From Pedococcus bigeumensis (GTDB lineage: Bacteria > Actinomycetota > Actinomycetes > Actinomycetales > Dermatophilaceae): a DNA stretch of 64,000 nucleotides. Below are positions 9,381 through 17,566 of this stretch, piece after piece. The stretch's first letter is position 1, and each line of letters opens with the position of its first letter. Under the pieces are notes generated by a model. It ran no database searches, was not told the DNA's origin, and was given only the letters and a program-made list of their open reading frames with translations. The DNA lies in assembly GCF_006438965.1 (NCBI RefSeq), contig NZ_RCZM01000003.1, forward strand, positions 372,001 through 436,000, read 5' to 3'. The position numbers and the translations under genes were made by a program.

Positions 9381-10676
9381 ATGCCGCACCCCGCGGACGC
9401 GCGCCGCCTCGTGCCGCGCACCGATTTCGTCCTCGCGGAACCCGCTGTGGCACAAGCTGTTTCGCGCCTCGGCCACGAGTCCGTGAAGGCTGCCGTGCAA
9501 GCCGCCCAGGCGCTGGCGAGAGCAGGAGAAATCAGCCCGGACGACGTCGTGGCATCGACGCTCGCGGCCCTGCCAGAGCGGTCGACCACCCTGACTCCGG
9601 TCCTGAACGCGACCGGGGTCGTCATCCACACCAACCTGGGCAGGGCGCCCCTGTCCGACGCCGCGGTCGAGGCGATGCGCGCGGCCGCCGGCACTGTCGA
9701 CGTCGAGCTCGACCTGGCCACCGGTCGGCGGAGCACCCGGGGCCGGGGCACCCTCGCCGCCCTCCTCGAGCTGCTGCCCGAGGCAGAGGCCGCGCTCGTG
9801 GTGAACAACGGGGCGGCGGCCCTGGTGCTGGCCACCACCGCGCTCGCAGCCGGCCGAGAGGTGGTCGTCAGCCGTGGCGAGATGGTCGAGATCGGGGACG
9901 GGTTCCGGCTGCCCGACCTCATCGCGAGCGCCGGTGCGCGGCTGCGCGAGGTGGGCACGACCAACCGCACGACCCTGGCCGACTACGAGGCTGCCATTGG
10001 TCCCGAGACCGGCTGCGTCCTCAAGGTGCATCCGAGCAACTTCCGGGTCGAGGGGTTCACCTCGGCAGTCCCGGTGGCGGCCCTCGCGGCGCTGGGTCCA
10101 CCGGTGGTGCACGACATCGGCAGTGGCTTGCTGCGACCGCACCGGTTGCTGCCCGACGAACCCGACGCGGCGCGCTCGCTCGCCGACGGTGCGGCGGTGG
10201 TCACCTGCAGCGGCGACAAGCTGCTGGGCGGACCACAGGCGGGACTCGTCCTCGGTCGGACCGACACCGTGACCCGGCTGCGCCGGCATCCCCTGGCCCG
10301 GGCGGTCCGTGCCGACAAGACGACGCTGGCCGCGCTCGAGGCCACCCTGCGCGGTCCCCGCGCCCCGGTGTGGGACGCGCTCGAAGCCGACCCGGACCGA
10401 CTGCGCGCGCGTTGTGATGCTCTCGTCGCTGCCCTCCCCGAGGGACTCGGCACCACCGTCCCGGCCGACGGTGTGGTCGGCGGCGGTGGGGCGCCGGGCC
10501 ACACCCTCCCGGGGTGGGCGGTCGCCCTCCCAGAGTCGTATGCCGCGGGGCTGCGTCTGCAGCCCCGCCCCGTCCTTGCCAGGGTCGAGCGGGCTCACTG
10601 CCTGGTCGACCTGCGCTGCATCCCGGAAGCTGCGGATCCCTTGGTGGCACAGGCGATCCGCACCGTCGTCGGTTAG
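9381..10676 (+). CDS. selA: L-seryl-tRNA(Sec) selenium transferase
   Basis: SelA is the PLP enzyme that converts Ser-tRNA(Sec) to Sec-tRNA(Sec). The 431-aa protein has the family motifs NATGVVIHTNLGRAPLS, NNGAAA and VVSRGEMVEIGDGFRLP. The PLP lysine is Lys280 in SGDKLLGGPQAG. ATG 9381 has AGGAGGG upstream; the open frame continues upstream through the tRNA and is not coding. It lies 16 bp after the tRNA-Sec CCA end and 14 bp before selB. Confidence 0.97.
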   Translation: MPHPADARRLVPRTDFVLAEPAVAQAVSRLGHESVKAAVQAAQALARAGEISPDDVVASTLAALPERSTTLTPVLNATGVVIHTNLGRAPLSDAAVEAMRAAAGTVDVELDLATGRRSTRGRGTLAALLELLPEAEAALVVNNGAAALVLATTALAAGREVVVSRGEMVEIGDGFRLPDLIASAGARLREVGTTNRTTLADYEAAIGPETGCVLKVHPSNFRVEGFTSAVPVAALAALGPPVVHDIGSGLLRPHRLLPDEPDAARSLADGAAVVTCSGDKLLGGPQAGLVLGRTDTVTRLRRHPLARAVRADKTTLAALEATLRGPRAPVWDALEADPDRLRARCDALVAALPEGLGTTVPADGVVGGGGAPGHTLPGWAVALPESYAAGLRLQPRPVLARVERAHCLVDLRCIPEAADPLVAQAIRTVVG

Positions 10677-10690
10677 CGGGTGAGGCCCTG

Positions 10691-12226
10691 ATGGCCGTCG
10701 TCGCGACAGCAGGTCACGTCGACCACGGCAAGTCGACCCTGGTCCGCCTGCTCACCGGTCGGGAGCCGGACCGCTGGGCCGAGGAACGTCGTCGCGGCCT
10801 CACGATCGACCTGGGCTACTCGTGGACCGACATCGACGGCAGCCGGGTCAGCCTGGTCGACGTGCCCGGGCACGAGCACTTCACCGGCAACATGCTCGCG
10901 GGACTCGGACCGGTGCGAGCCGTGATGTTCGTCTTCGCCGCGGACGACGGGTGGTGTCGACAGTCGCAGGAGCACGCCCGTGCCATCGCCGCGCTCGGGA
11001 TCGAGCACGTCCTGCTCGTCGTGACCCGGTGCGACCGCACACCTGGCGAGAGTGCCGCGCAGGAAGCGAGGGAGCGCTGTACCGCTCTCGGGATCCGGGT
11101 GGCGGAGACGGTGTTGGTCTCCGGGGCAACGGGAGCCGGCCTGCCCGACCTCCGCGCAGCGCTGGGGCGCCTGGCGCAAGCGGTTGCGCTTCGCCCGATC
11201 GCTGACAGGGAGGACGAGCCCCCCGTCCGGCTGTGGGTGGACCGGTCGTTCACCATCCGGGGAGCGGGCGCGGTGGTCACCGGGACCCTGGAGTCGGGGA
11301 CGCTCCGGGTGGATGACGCTCTCCTGCTGCGAGGGCGTCGGATCACGGTGCGTGGCCTGCAGTCCTGCGACGAGCAGGTCGAGGTCCTGAGCGGCCCGGC
11401 CCGGGTGGCGGTGAACCTGCGCGGACTGGCCGCCGTGGAGGTGTACCGGGGCGATGCGCTGCTGACCGAGTCCTGGCCGCCAGCAGCAGCCATTGTCCAA
11501 GTCACCGGTCCCGAGGTCGGAGCGCGGCTCCCGAGAGAAGTGACGCTGCACGTGGGCACTGCGGCCCTGACCGTCCGCACCCAGCGGCTCCCTTGCGGAA
11601 TGGTCCGCCTCCGGCTGCCGCGACCCGTCCCCCTCGTACCGGGCGACCGTGCCGTGCTGCGTGACCCCGGTCTGCGCGAGGTGCTCGCCGGGGTCGAGGT
11701 CGCGGTGGTGGATCCACCCACGCGTCGCGACCGCCGTCGAGGCGAGGCACAAGCCGCCCCACCCGCCCCACCCGCCCCACCCTCTCAGCCTGCGCCAGAG
11801 GCACCAGACGGCATACAGGCGCTCGTTGGTTGGCTCAGCGCGCATCCGCTGCTGGCGCCGTCGCGTGACCAGCTCGATGTCTGGGCGTTCACCCCCCAGG
11901 ACCTGGCCCGCGCGGCGGAGCGCGGTCAGGTCCTGCGGCTGGCCGGGGTGGTCCTGGCCGGTGACGCCCTGCAACGCGCGGCCGCGGCGATCGGTCGGCT
12001 GGCGCAGCCGTTCACCGTGGGGGAGGCCGCGCGGGCGATGGGCACCTCACGCCGGGTGGCGGTGCCCTTGCTGGAACGCCTCGACAGCACCCTGGTGACC
12101 CGGCGCCTGCCCGACGGCAGCCGGGAGCTGCGCGAAGCGGCGCACGATTCCGACGGCGACCACGAACCCGACCGCGGAGATGAGCTCGAGCTCGACGACG
12201 ATCAGGCGCGCGGGATCACGTCGTGA
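10691..12226 (+). CDS. selB: Selenocysteine-specific elongation factor SelB (short C-terminus)
   Basis: SelB delivers Sec-tRNA to UGA codons marked by a SECIS element. The GTPase domain shows AGHVDHGKST (residues 7-16), the RGLTIDLG switch, DVPGHEHF and TRCD in the NKxD position. Domains II-III follow to about residue 340. After an Ala/Pro linker (residues 352-370) comes a winged-helix region. At 511 aa it is shorter than most SelB proteins (about 580-630) and ends in an acidic tail, so the SECIS-binding winged-helix part is reduced. The last 11 bp overlap the convergent gene. Confidence 0.94.
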   Translation: MAVVATAGHVDHGKSTLVRLLTGREPDRWAEERRRGLTIDLGYSWTDIDGSRVSLVDVPGHEHFTGNMLAGLGPVRAVMFVFAADDGWCRQSQEHARAIAALGIEHVLLVVTRCDRTPGESAAQEARERCTALGIRVAETVLVSGATGAGLPDLRAALGRLAQAVALRPIADREDEPPVRLWVDRSFTIRGAGAVVTGTLESGTLRVDDALLLRGRRITVRGLQSCDEQVEVLSGPARVAVNLRGLAAVEVYRGDALLTESWPPAAAIVQVTGPEVGARLPREVTLHVGTAALTVRTQRLPCGMVRLRLPRPVPLVPGDRAVLRDPGLREVLAGVEVAVVDPPTRRDRRRGEAQAAPPAPPAPPSQPAPEAPDGIQALVGWLSAHPLLAPSRDQLDVWAFTPQDLARAAERGQVLRLAGVVLAGDALQRAAAAIGRLAQPFTVGEAARAMGTSRRVAVPLLERLDSTLVTRRLPDGSRELREAAHDSDGDHEPDRGDELELDDDQARGITS

Positions 12227-13769
12227 TCGTGCCGCCCTCGAAGGTGCAGGTGAGCCCGTCGCCCGAGGCGGTCGTGTCGGTGACGGGGTAGCCGTACCTG
12301 CCGGTCGCCCCTCCGGCCGCCTTCCACTGCGTCAGCACCGCGCCGTAGACGCGTCGGGCGGGACCGGAGTCGAGCGCCCACAGCTCACCACCCTGGAAGG
12401 TCTGGTGCGACCCCCGCGTGTCGTCCGCCTGTGCTGCCGTCGGGAACCTGAGCACACCCTTGTCGAGTCGGTTGGCCACCCAGGTGGCGTAGATCGCGCC
12501 CGAGACGGCCTGCGTCGAGGTGGCGGTGGAGTCGGTGATCGCGCCGGTCTGGAACTGTTGGATCCAGGCGCCGTTCCCGAGGTCCTCCCGGGCGGCGACG
12601 GGGAAGCCCAGCGGACCGGTCTCGCGACCTGTCTGCTCCCAGACCGTCCAGCGCACACCCCACACGGCTTGGCTCGTGGTCGCCGTGCTGTCGACGATGG
12701 CGCCCTGCTGGAACCGTTGGATCCAGGCGCCGGGCAGGCTCTGCGTCGCCGAGATGGGATAACCGAGGTGGCCGGCCTCCCGGCCCTCCCGCTGCCAGAC
12801 CGGCCACCGGACACCCCAGACGAGCTGGGTGGAGGTGGATGCGCTGTCCGTGATGGCGCCGTTCTCGAAGGTCTGGATCCAGCCACCGTCCGGTCGCCCG
12901 GTGACCTTGTCGGCGGTCGGGTAGCCCAGGGCGCCGGTGGGACCACCGTTCGCCGTGAAGACCGAGTCGGTGAAGGCGGTCAGCGAGCGCGCGCCGGTCT
13001 TGGAGCTCCACAAGATACGGCCACCCTGGAAGCTGACGTACTGCCCACGGCCATCGCCGACGGCGCGCTGCGGACCGGTCGAGGCCTTGAGGAACGACCG
13101 CTGCTCGCCCAGCGCGCGGTACTTCGACGTGATCGCGCTCCAGACGGGGAGGCTGGGGGCGCTGTGCTCGCTCGTGCGGTTGTCGACCAGCGACGTCGTC
13201 GTGCAGCTGGTCCACTGGTAGGGCGCCACGCAGCTCACGACGCGGCAGTGGACGCCACCGCTGCACTTGATCTGGGTGTTGCACTGGCCGTAGCGGAAGG
13301 CGTTGCAGCAGATCCGGCGCTGGTCGCAGGTCGCCGTCGACCCGGTGCCGCACGAGCAGCTCCAGCACTTGGCGTCGCACATGTTGTCGCTGCACCCGGT
13401 CGTGCACTTCGAGCAGCTGGCGTTGCAGTCGACGATGTAGCGGTAGCCGCCGCCGCACCACGAGGAGTCGGCAGCCTTCCACCAGCCGGCTGCGAAGCTG
13501 CCGGGCGGGCAGGTGTTTACACCCTTGTTCACCGTCGCGCAGAACACCGTCCAGCCGCTCGACGCCGTGTTTCCGGGTCCGCAGATGGTGGCGTATGCCG
13601 CGACAGGAGTGAGTGCGTACTCCCTGGGCTTGGTGGCCAGGGCCGTGGCGGCCACCGTGGCACCGACGAGCACGTCCCGGCGCGAGACCGGCCGAAACCG
13701 TCGGGACAGGGCGCTCACGAACCCGGCCATCCCGCCAGGTCCGGCGTTGAGGTCCTCGAGGGTGCTCAC
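12216..13769 (-). CDS. Tat-exported Cys-rich protein, methylamine dehydrogenase light-chain-like, with LGFP repeats
   Basis: A 517-aa secreted protein. A twin-arginine signal (SRRDVLVGATVAATALA, residues about 29-45) is followed by a roughly 150-residue domain with some 20 cysteines. Its CPPGS...WW...C pattern recalls the small subunit (MauA) of methylamine dehydrogenase, whose tryptophans form the TTQ cofactor; whether the TTQ pair is present cannot be judged by eye. The C-terminal half is five LGFP repeats (LGYPT, LGYPI, LGFPV, LRFPT, YGYPV), which bind the actinobacterial cell wall. GTG 13769 overlaps the stop of the gene before it. The MauE-, MauD- and MauF-like genes upstream support a redox-maturated exported protein. 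Confidence 0.75.
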   Translation of the reverse strand: MSTLEDLNAGPGGMAGFVSALSRRFRPVSRRDVLVGATVAATALATKPREYALTPVAAYATICGPGNTASSGWTVFCATVNKGVNTCPPGSFAAGWWKAADSSWCGGGYRYIVDCNASCSKCTTGCSDNMCDAKCWSCSCGTGSTATCDQRRICCNAFRYGQCNTQIKCSGGVHCRVVSCVAPYQWTSCTTTSLVDNRTSEHSAPSLPVWSAITSKYRALGEQRSFLKASTGPQRAVGDGRGQYVSFQGGRILWSSKTGARSLTAFTDSVFTANGGPTGALGYPTADKVTGRPDGGWIQTFENGAITDSASTSTQLVWGVRWPVWQREGREAGHLGYPISATQSLPGAWIQRFQQGAIVDSTATTSQAVWGVRWTVWEQTGRETGPLGFPVAAREDLGNGAWIQQFQTGAITDSTATSTQAVSGAIYATWVANRLDKGVLRFPTAAQADDTRGSHQTFQGGELWALDSGPARRVYGAVLTQWKAAGGATGRYGYPVTDTTASGDGLTCTFEGGTITT

Positions 13770-14305
13770 GGTCGTCCTCCCTGTCGGGCGAGGGTGGCCC
13801 GATCGGTGATCCGGATCGAGGCGACCAACGCGGCCGCCCGGGGCACCGAGGCCATCCGGCGGGCATGGCTGCCCACGACGGTGAACAGGCAGAACGCCCG
13901 GCCGCCGGAGCTGAAGAAGTGCTGCGAAGCGCTCATCCCGGGCAGCGGTCGCTGCAGCCGGTTGGGCCCGAACTGCGACGGCGCCAGCCGTGGCATCCCC
14001 TGGTTCTCGAACAGCCCCTGGTCGGCGACCTCGGTGCCGTAGTCGACCAGCGCCACGAAGATGTCGTCCGGACCCAGCAGGTCCACCACGTTGCTGCCGA
14101 AGTCGCCACGGTCGGCCGGCATCGGGCGCGTGCAGGCATGCAGCACCGCGCGGGTCACGTCGGCCTGCGGCCCCTCGGCTGCGTGGGGGGCGGCGCCGCG
14201 GATGACGACCCCCGTGGGCGCAGCGGGCTCGGCACCAGGCCTACGGGTCACGGACACCTGCCAGCCCTGCGGCGCGGCGGCCCTGAGCCCGTAGTTGTCA
14301 GCCAC
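13766..14305 (-). CDS. Hypothetical protein in the Mau-like cluster
   Basis: A 179-aa protein without signal peptide or membrane segment. Conserved-looking parts are PQGWQVSVTRR near the N-terminus and a C-terminal GGRAFCLFTVVGSHAR strand pair. No family recognised. I chose GTG 14305 because GGGAG lies 8-12 bases upstream; the TTG at 14314 is also possible. It overlaps the next gene by 4 bp (GTGA), so the two are probably co-translated. Confidence 0.72.
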   Translation of the reverse strand: MADNYGLRAAAPQGWQVSVTRRPGAEPAAPTGVVIRGAAPHAAEGPQADVTRAVLHACTRPMPADRGDFGSNVVDLLGPDDIFVALVDYGTEVADQGLFENQGMPRLAPSQFGPNRLQRPLPGMSASQHFFSSGGRAFCLFTVVGSHARRMASVPRAAALVASIRITDRATLARQGGRP

Positions 14306-14310
14306 TGCTC

Positions 14311-14907
14311 TCAACTCCCGATTGCGGCGGCCAGCAGGATCGCGGCCGCTCCTCCCAGAGCCACCTTAGCGATGACTGCTGCCGGATTTGTCCATTGCTC
14401 GACACGGATGAAGACGCGGTGCAGGCTGTCGCGGTCATCGACGCGCGCCAGCAGCAGCGAGGGCAGCGCCCGAACCACCCCGAACGTCGCGCCCACCGCC
14501 AGCCCGGCGGCGAGGTGACCGGTGAGGGCGGCGAGCAGCACGACGGCATACGTGGTCGCGCTGGTGATGATCGTGACCAGGCCGAACCCGAGCTGGACGC
14601 CGAAGCCGCCGCCGTAGACCCAGCCCCGGTAGCGCGTCAGCCAGTCCACATCCACCTGGCGCCGCCAGGAGGGCAGCGACTGGGGGCCGCGCAGGTCGAA
14701 GGCCAGCCCGACCAGCAGCAGGCCTGCGACGACGACCAGGGTCCACCGCGAGGTCCGCACGGAGTCCGGCAGGGAGGAGCCGAGCAGGGCGGCCAGGCCG
14801 CCCATGGCGAGTCCACCGGCCAACGACCCGAGGAGGTATGCCGTGGCGGTCAGCCACCAGCGGGAGTTGCGGGCCCGCTCGCCGAGCGGGCTGATGCTCG
14901 AGAGCAT
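14311..14907 (-). CDS. Polytopic membrane protein, possibly MauF/CcdA-like
   Basis: A 198-aa integral membrane protein with about five to six hydrophobic helices (around residues 20-45, 55-72, 97-125, 128-148 and 178-195). In the methylamine utilisation cluster the equivalent slot is MauF, a DsbD/CcdA-type protein; position and topology agree, but no cysteine pair is evident, so the link is tentative. It is the middle gene of the minus-strand Mau-like operon. Confidence 0.6.
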   Translation of the reverse strand: MLSSISPLGERARNSRWWLTATAYLLGSLAGGLAMGGLAALLGSSLPDSVRTSRWTLVVVAGLLLVGLAFDLRGPQSLPSWRRQVDVDWLTRYRGWVYGGGFGVQLGFGLVTIITSATTYAVVLLAALTGHLAAGLAVGATFGVVRALPSLLLARVDDRDSLHRVFIRVEQWTNPAAVIAKVALGGAAAILLAAAIGS

Positions 14908-14916
14908 CGACTCGCC

Positions 14917-14997
14917 TCAAGGGGACCAGGTCGCCCGGACCGCGGCGACCGCGGCCATGGGGAGACCCAGCGCGAGGGCGAGCACGGTCACCGACAC
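14917..14997 (-). CDS. Possible 26-aa hydrophobic peptide
   Basis: A GTG start directly after the MauD-like stop opens a frame of 26 codons, MSVTVLALALGLPMAAVAAV then RATWSP, stopping at TGA. It would be a single short membrane segment. It fills the only gap in an otherwise tightly packed operon. No independent evidence; it may be chance. Confidence 0.3.
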   Translation of the reverse strand: MSVTVLALALGLPMAAVAAVRATWSP

Positions 14998-14998
14998 G

Positions 14999-15859
14999 TC
15001 AGTGCTCGTGGCGGTGCTCGGGGTGGTCGTGACCGGAGTGACCGTGCGCGTGGTCGTGCTCGTCGGCTGGCTCGGCGTCGGGGGCGCGGTAGAGGCTGGC
15101 GTCGCCGGGACCCACCCCAGCGGCCAGCAGCTCGGCGTCCATCCGCGGCAGGCTGTCGAGCTCGCCGCGGCCGAGGTCGGCGCCGACGAGCAGCCCGGGA
15201 CCGGTGCGGCCGGCGGCCGCCCGCGCCTCGTCGTTGTCGGCGACGCCCTGGGCCATCAGGTCGCGGACCTGCGCCCACGTGGTGGCCGAGCCCTCCCCGG
15301 TGACCACCCCGCCCTCGACGTAGACGAAGTACGGCGACCCGGGGATGTCGTAGTCCACCCAGGCGCCGGAGGACTGCACGACGTCGCGGTCCCTGGCCAG
15401 GGTGCGCAGGCTCGAGACCGACTCCTCGGCGGACCCCTTCGCGATGATCTGCAGGTCGCCGTTGCCGGGGACGTCCACCGGTCCCTGGAACTCGTCCCAG
15501 AACGTCTGGCAGACGCTGCACCCGCTGGTGAGGAAGGCCAGCAGCGTGCGGCAGCCGGGGGTCGTGACGGTGACTCGCTGCTCGGCCCGGTCCAGGTCGG
15601 TGCCGACGATGTCACGGGCGGTGGCCGAGTCCTTGCGGGTCGCCTGCACGACGCCCGTCTCGAGCTCGACAGGCACCGGTCCGGGCTTGCCGCCGGTGGT
15701 CGCCGTGGTGACTCCGGTACCCGCTTCCTTCTCCAGCTCCAGCCCGGCGCCGAGCTCGTGCAGGGCCTTGAGGATGAGCGCGTGGCTGCGCAGCAGCCCG
15801 AGGACGAGCACCCCGAGCAGCACGATGGCCACGCCTTCGGCGATCACGACGGTGAGCAT
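14999..15859 (-). CDS. MauD-like membrane-anchored thioredoxin-fold protein
   Basis: A 286-aa protein with an N-terminal membrane anchor (residues about 2-24) and a thioredoxin/redoxin-like domain whose active site is the CSVC motif (near residue 115), preceded by LLAFLTSG. A cis-Pro-like segment IPGSPYFVYV follows near residue 180. MauD is the disulfide isomerase needed to assemble the six-disulfide MADH light chain, and this copy lies beside a Cys-rich exported candidate. The C-terminus is His-rich (HDHAHGHSGHDH), probably metal-binding, which is not a MauD feature. Confidence 0.78.
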   Translation of the reverse strand: MLTVVIAEGVAIVLLGVLVLGLLRSHALILKALHELGAGLELEKEAGTGVTTATTGGKPGPVPVELETGVVQATRKDSATARDIVGTDLDRAEQRVTVTTPGCRTLLAFLTSGCSVCQTFWDEFQGPVDVPGNGDLQIIAKGSAEESVSSLRTLARDRDVVQSSGAWVDYDIPGSPYFVYVEGGVVTGEGSATTWAQVRDLMAQGVADNDEARAAAGRTGPGLLVGADLGRGELDSLPRMDAELLAAGVGPGDASLYRAPDAEPADEHDHAHGHSGHDHPEHRHEH

Positions 15860-15863
15860 CAGG

Positions 15864-16418
15864 TCAGTCCTTCGTGGTGGAGCTCGGGCGCGTCGGCGCG
15901 ACGCTGCTGCGGATGGCGACGGGGGACGTGGTCGGCAGGACGGCCATTACCTGCCAGGCGAGGAACCCGATGACCACGGCCAGTCCCGCGGTGGTCAGGC
16001 CAGCGGTGTCGACGTCCGACCACACACCGACCGGGGCGTCGACTGCCACGGCGAGCGCGGTCAGTGCAGCGACGGCGGTCAGGGCCAGGTGACTGCGGGT
16101 CGCGGGGGTGTCGGGCTTCCCGAAACAACCGCACGAGCCGAGCACCCCACCTCGCCCGTGCACCCGCGCCACGAACGCCGTGAAGACGAGGTAGGCCGCG
16201 GCCACCAGGGCGGCGCTCAGCCGTCCGGGCGCGGTCAGCGCCCAGCCGCCCACCCCGACCTCGGCGACGGCGAAGGCACGGACGAGAAGGCGGCCGGCCG
16301 GCATACCCGCCGCGCGCAACGCCCGCACCAGCGGCAGCGGATCGACGATCTTCGGGACCCCGGCGACCACGAGCAGCCCCGCCGCGGCGAGGAACGGTCC
16401 GGCAGCCAAGTCCCACAT
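15864..16418 (-). CDS. MauE/DoxX-like membrane protein
   Basis: A 184-aa protein with four predicted membrane helices. It begins AAGPFLAAAGLLVVAGVPKIVDP and has GGVLGSCGCFGKP around residue 100, the Cys-X-Cys loop typical of the MauE (methylamine utilisation, DoxX-related) family. MauE supports light-chain maturation, possibly passing electrons with the thioredoxin partner. It is the first gene of the minus-strand cluster and starts 40 bp from a long palindrome. Confidence 0.82.
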   Translation of the reverse strand: MWDLAAGPFLAAAGLLVVAGVPKIVDPLPLVRALRAAGMPAGRLLVRAFAVAEVGVGGWALTAPGRLSAALVAAAYLVFTAFVARVHGRGGVLGSCGCFGKPDTPATRSHLALTAVAALTALAVAVDAPVGVWSDVDTAGLTTAGLAVVIGFLAWQVMAVLPTTSPVAIRSSVAPTRPSSTTKD

Positions 16419-16458
16419 GCGGTCCCACGCTACCTTCCGGCTCGCTCACTCACCCTCC

Positions 16459-16552
16459 GTGCAGCACCCTTTGCCAGCAAAGGAAAGTGAAAGGTGGACA
16501 GGTCGCAACCTGTCCACCTTCCGCCAAACCTTGCTAGCAAAGGGTGCTGCAC
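16459..16552. repeat. 94-nt nested palindrome
   Basis: The outer arms GTGCAGCACCCTTTGC-AGCAA (16459 on, and its complement to 16552) match apart from one base. The centre is a second perfect 13-bp inverted repeat, AAGGTGGACAGGT with ACCTGTCCACCTT, around CGCA. A short internal loop separates them. It lies between the end of the 273-aa gene and the MauE-like gene, both on the minus strand. It has no T-run. It may end transcription, form a structured RNA, or be a small mobile repeat. Confidence 0.85.
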
Positions 16553-16567
16553 ACCCTGGGGAACGGG

Positions 16568-17389
16568 TCAGTCGACCTTGTTCTTGGCATCATCGGCGGC
16601 GTCGGAGACCTCGTCAGCGGCATCCTGCACACCGTCGGCGGCGTCGGTCGCGACGTGCCGACCCTTGCTGGTCACCTTGTCCTTGGCGTCGGATGCGGCC
16701 TCGGTGGCCTTGTCCTTGGCGTCAACGGCCTTGTCCTTGACGGTCTCGGCGGCGCTGCTGGCCTTGTCCTTGGCGGCGTCGGCGAGGTTGGCGACCTTGC
16801 TGGTGCTGGAGTCGCGACCGGTCGTCGGCGCGGTGTAGGGGTCGTCGAGCGGCGTGGCCCACGGGTCCTCGCGCGGCGCCGACTTCTTGAACGCGGCGAG
16901 CGCGGCTGCAGCGGCGGCCGCGAGGCCGAGGAACAGCAAGATCTTGCCCTTGCGCTTGCGCGGCTTGGCGACCGCGTCGCCCTTGAGCACCGAGTAGGCG
17001 TCCGAGGAACGGTCGGCAGTGTCGCTCGCGGCGGTCTTGGCGGCGGCAGAGGCAGCAGCCACCGCAGCGATCGCCTCGGCGACCCTGGGGAGCAACGAGT
17101 CGACGATCGTGTCGCGCGCGGTGTCGACCCTGGGGGCCAGCCCCTCGACGGCACCCTGCAGCTTGGGAGCGGCGACCTCGATGCCGTGGTCGACGTGCGG
17201 CTTGGCCCACTCGCGCGCGGCATCGACGTGCGGCTTGCTCCAGTCCTTGGCCTGGGTCGCGCGCTCCTTTGCGACCTCGGCGGCCGGTGCGACGCGCTCC
17301 TTGAGGGCGACGGCGTAGTCGGCTGCGCTCTGCGCGGAGCTGCTGACGGCCTCGGTGGCCTGCTCAGTCTTGGTCTTGGTGCGGAACAC
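16568..17389 (-). CDS. Ala/Lys-rich membrane-anchored protein with LEA-like repeats
   Basis: A 273-aa protein from GTG 17389, preceded by AGGAGG. Residues 1-150 are a long amphipathic helical region with repeats of the type W(S/A)KPHVD. A membrane segment follows at about residues 155-175 (ILLFLGLAAAAAAALAAF). The tail is built from KDKA...AKDK units resembling late-embryogenesis-abundant or YtxH-like stress proteins. It is likely a cell-envelope or stress protein; function unknown. The open frame continues upstream past the start to 18856 and is not coding there. Confidence 0.75.
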   Translation of the reverse strand: MFRTKTKTEQATEAVSSSAQSAADYAVALKERVAPAAEVAKERATQAKDWSKPHVDAAREWAKPHVDHGIEVAAPKLQGAVEGLAPRVDTARDTIVDSLLPRVAEAIAAVAAASAAAKTAASDTADRSSDAYSVLKGDAVAKPRKRKGKILLFLGLAAAAAAALAAFKKSAPREDPWATPLDDPYTAPTTGRDSSTSKVANLADAAKDKASSAAETVKDKAVDAKDKATEAASDAKDKVTSKGRHVATDAADGVQDAADEVSDAADDAKNKVD

Positions 17390-17566
17390 CGTGGCCTCCT
17401 GTGACTTGGTGTGCGATGGACTCCGGACGGTCGCGAACCAGTGCCGATCAAGGCCCCGGTTGCCGACCGGACGGACGACTTCTCCCGACCCATCCTGCCT
17501 TGTTTCCGCTGGTGAGCAAGCCCGCGGGGGTACTGAGAGCCATCTGACCGGACGTCGCATGGAAGG

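Noticed and set aside
9246-10598. Upstream extension of selD to 10598
   Set aside because: Runs antisense through tRNA-Sec and selA; SelD homology begins only at GTG 9245.
12180-14042. 620-codon plus-strand frame
   Set aside because: Antisense shadow of the Cys-rich LGFP gene and its neighbour; no domain.
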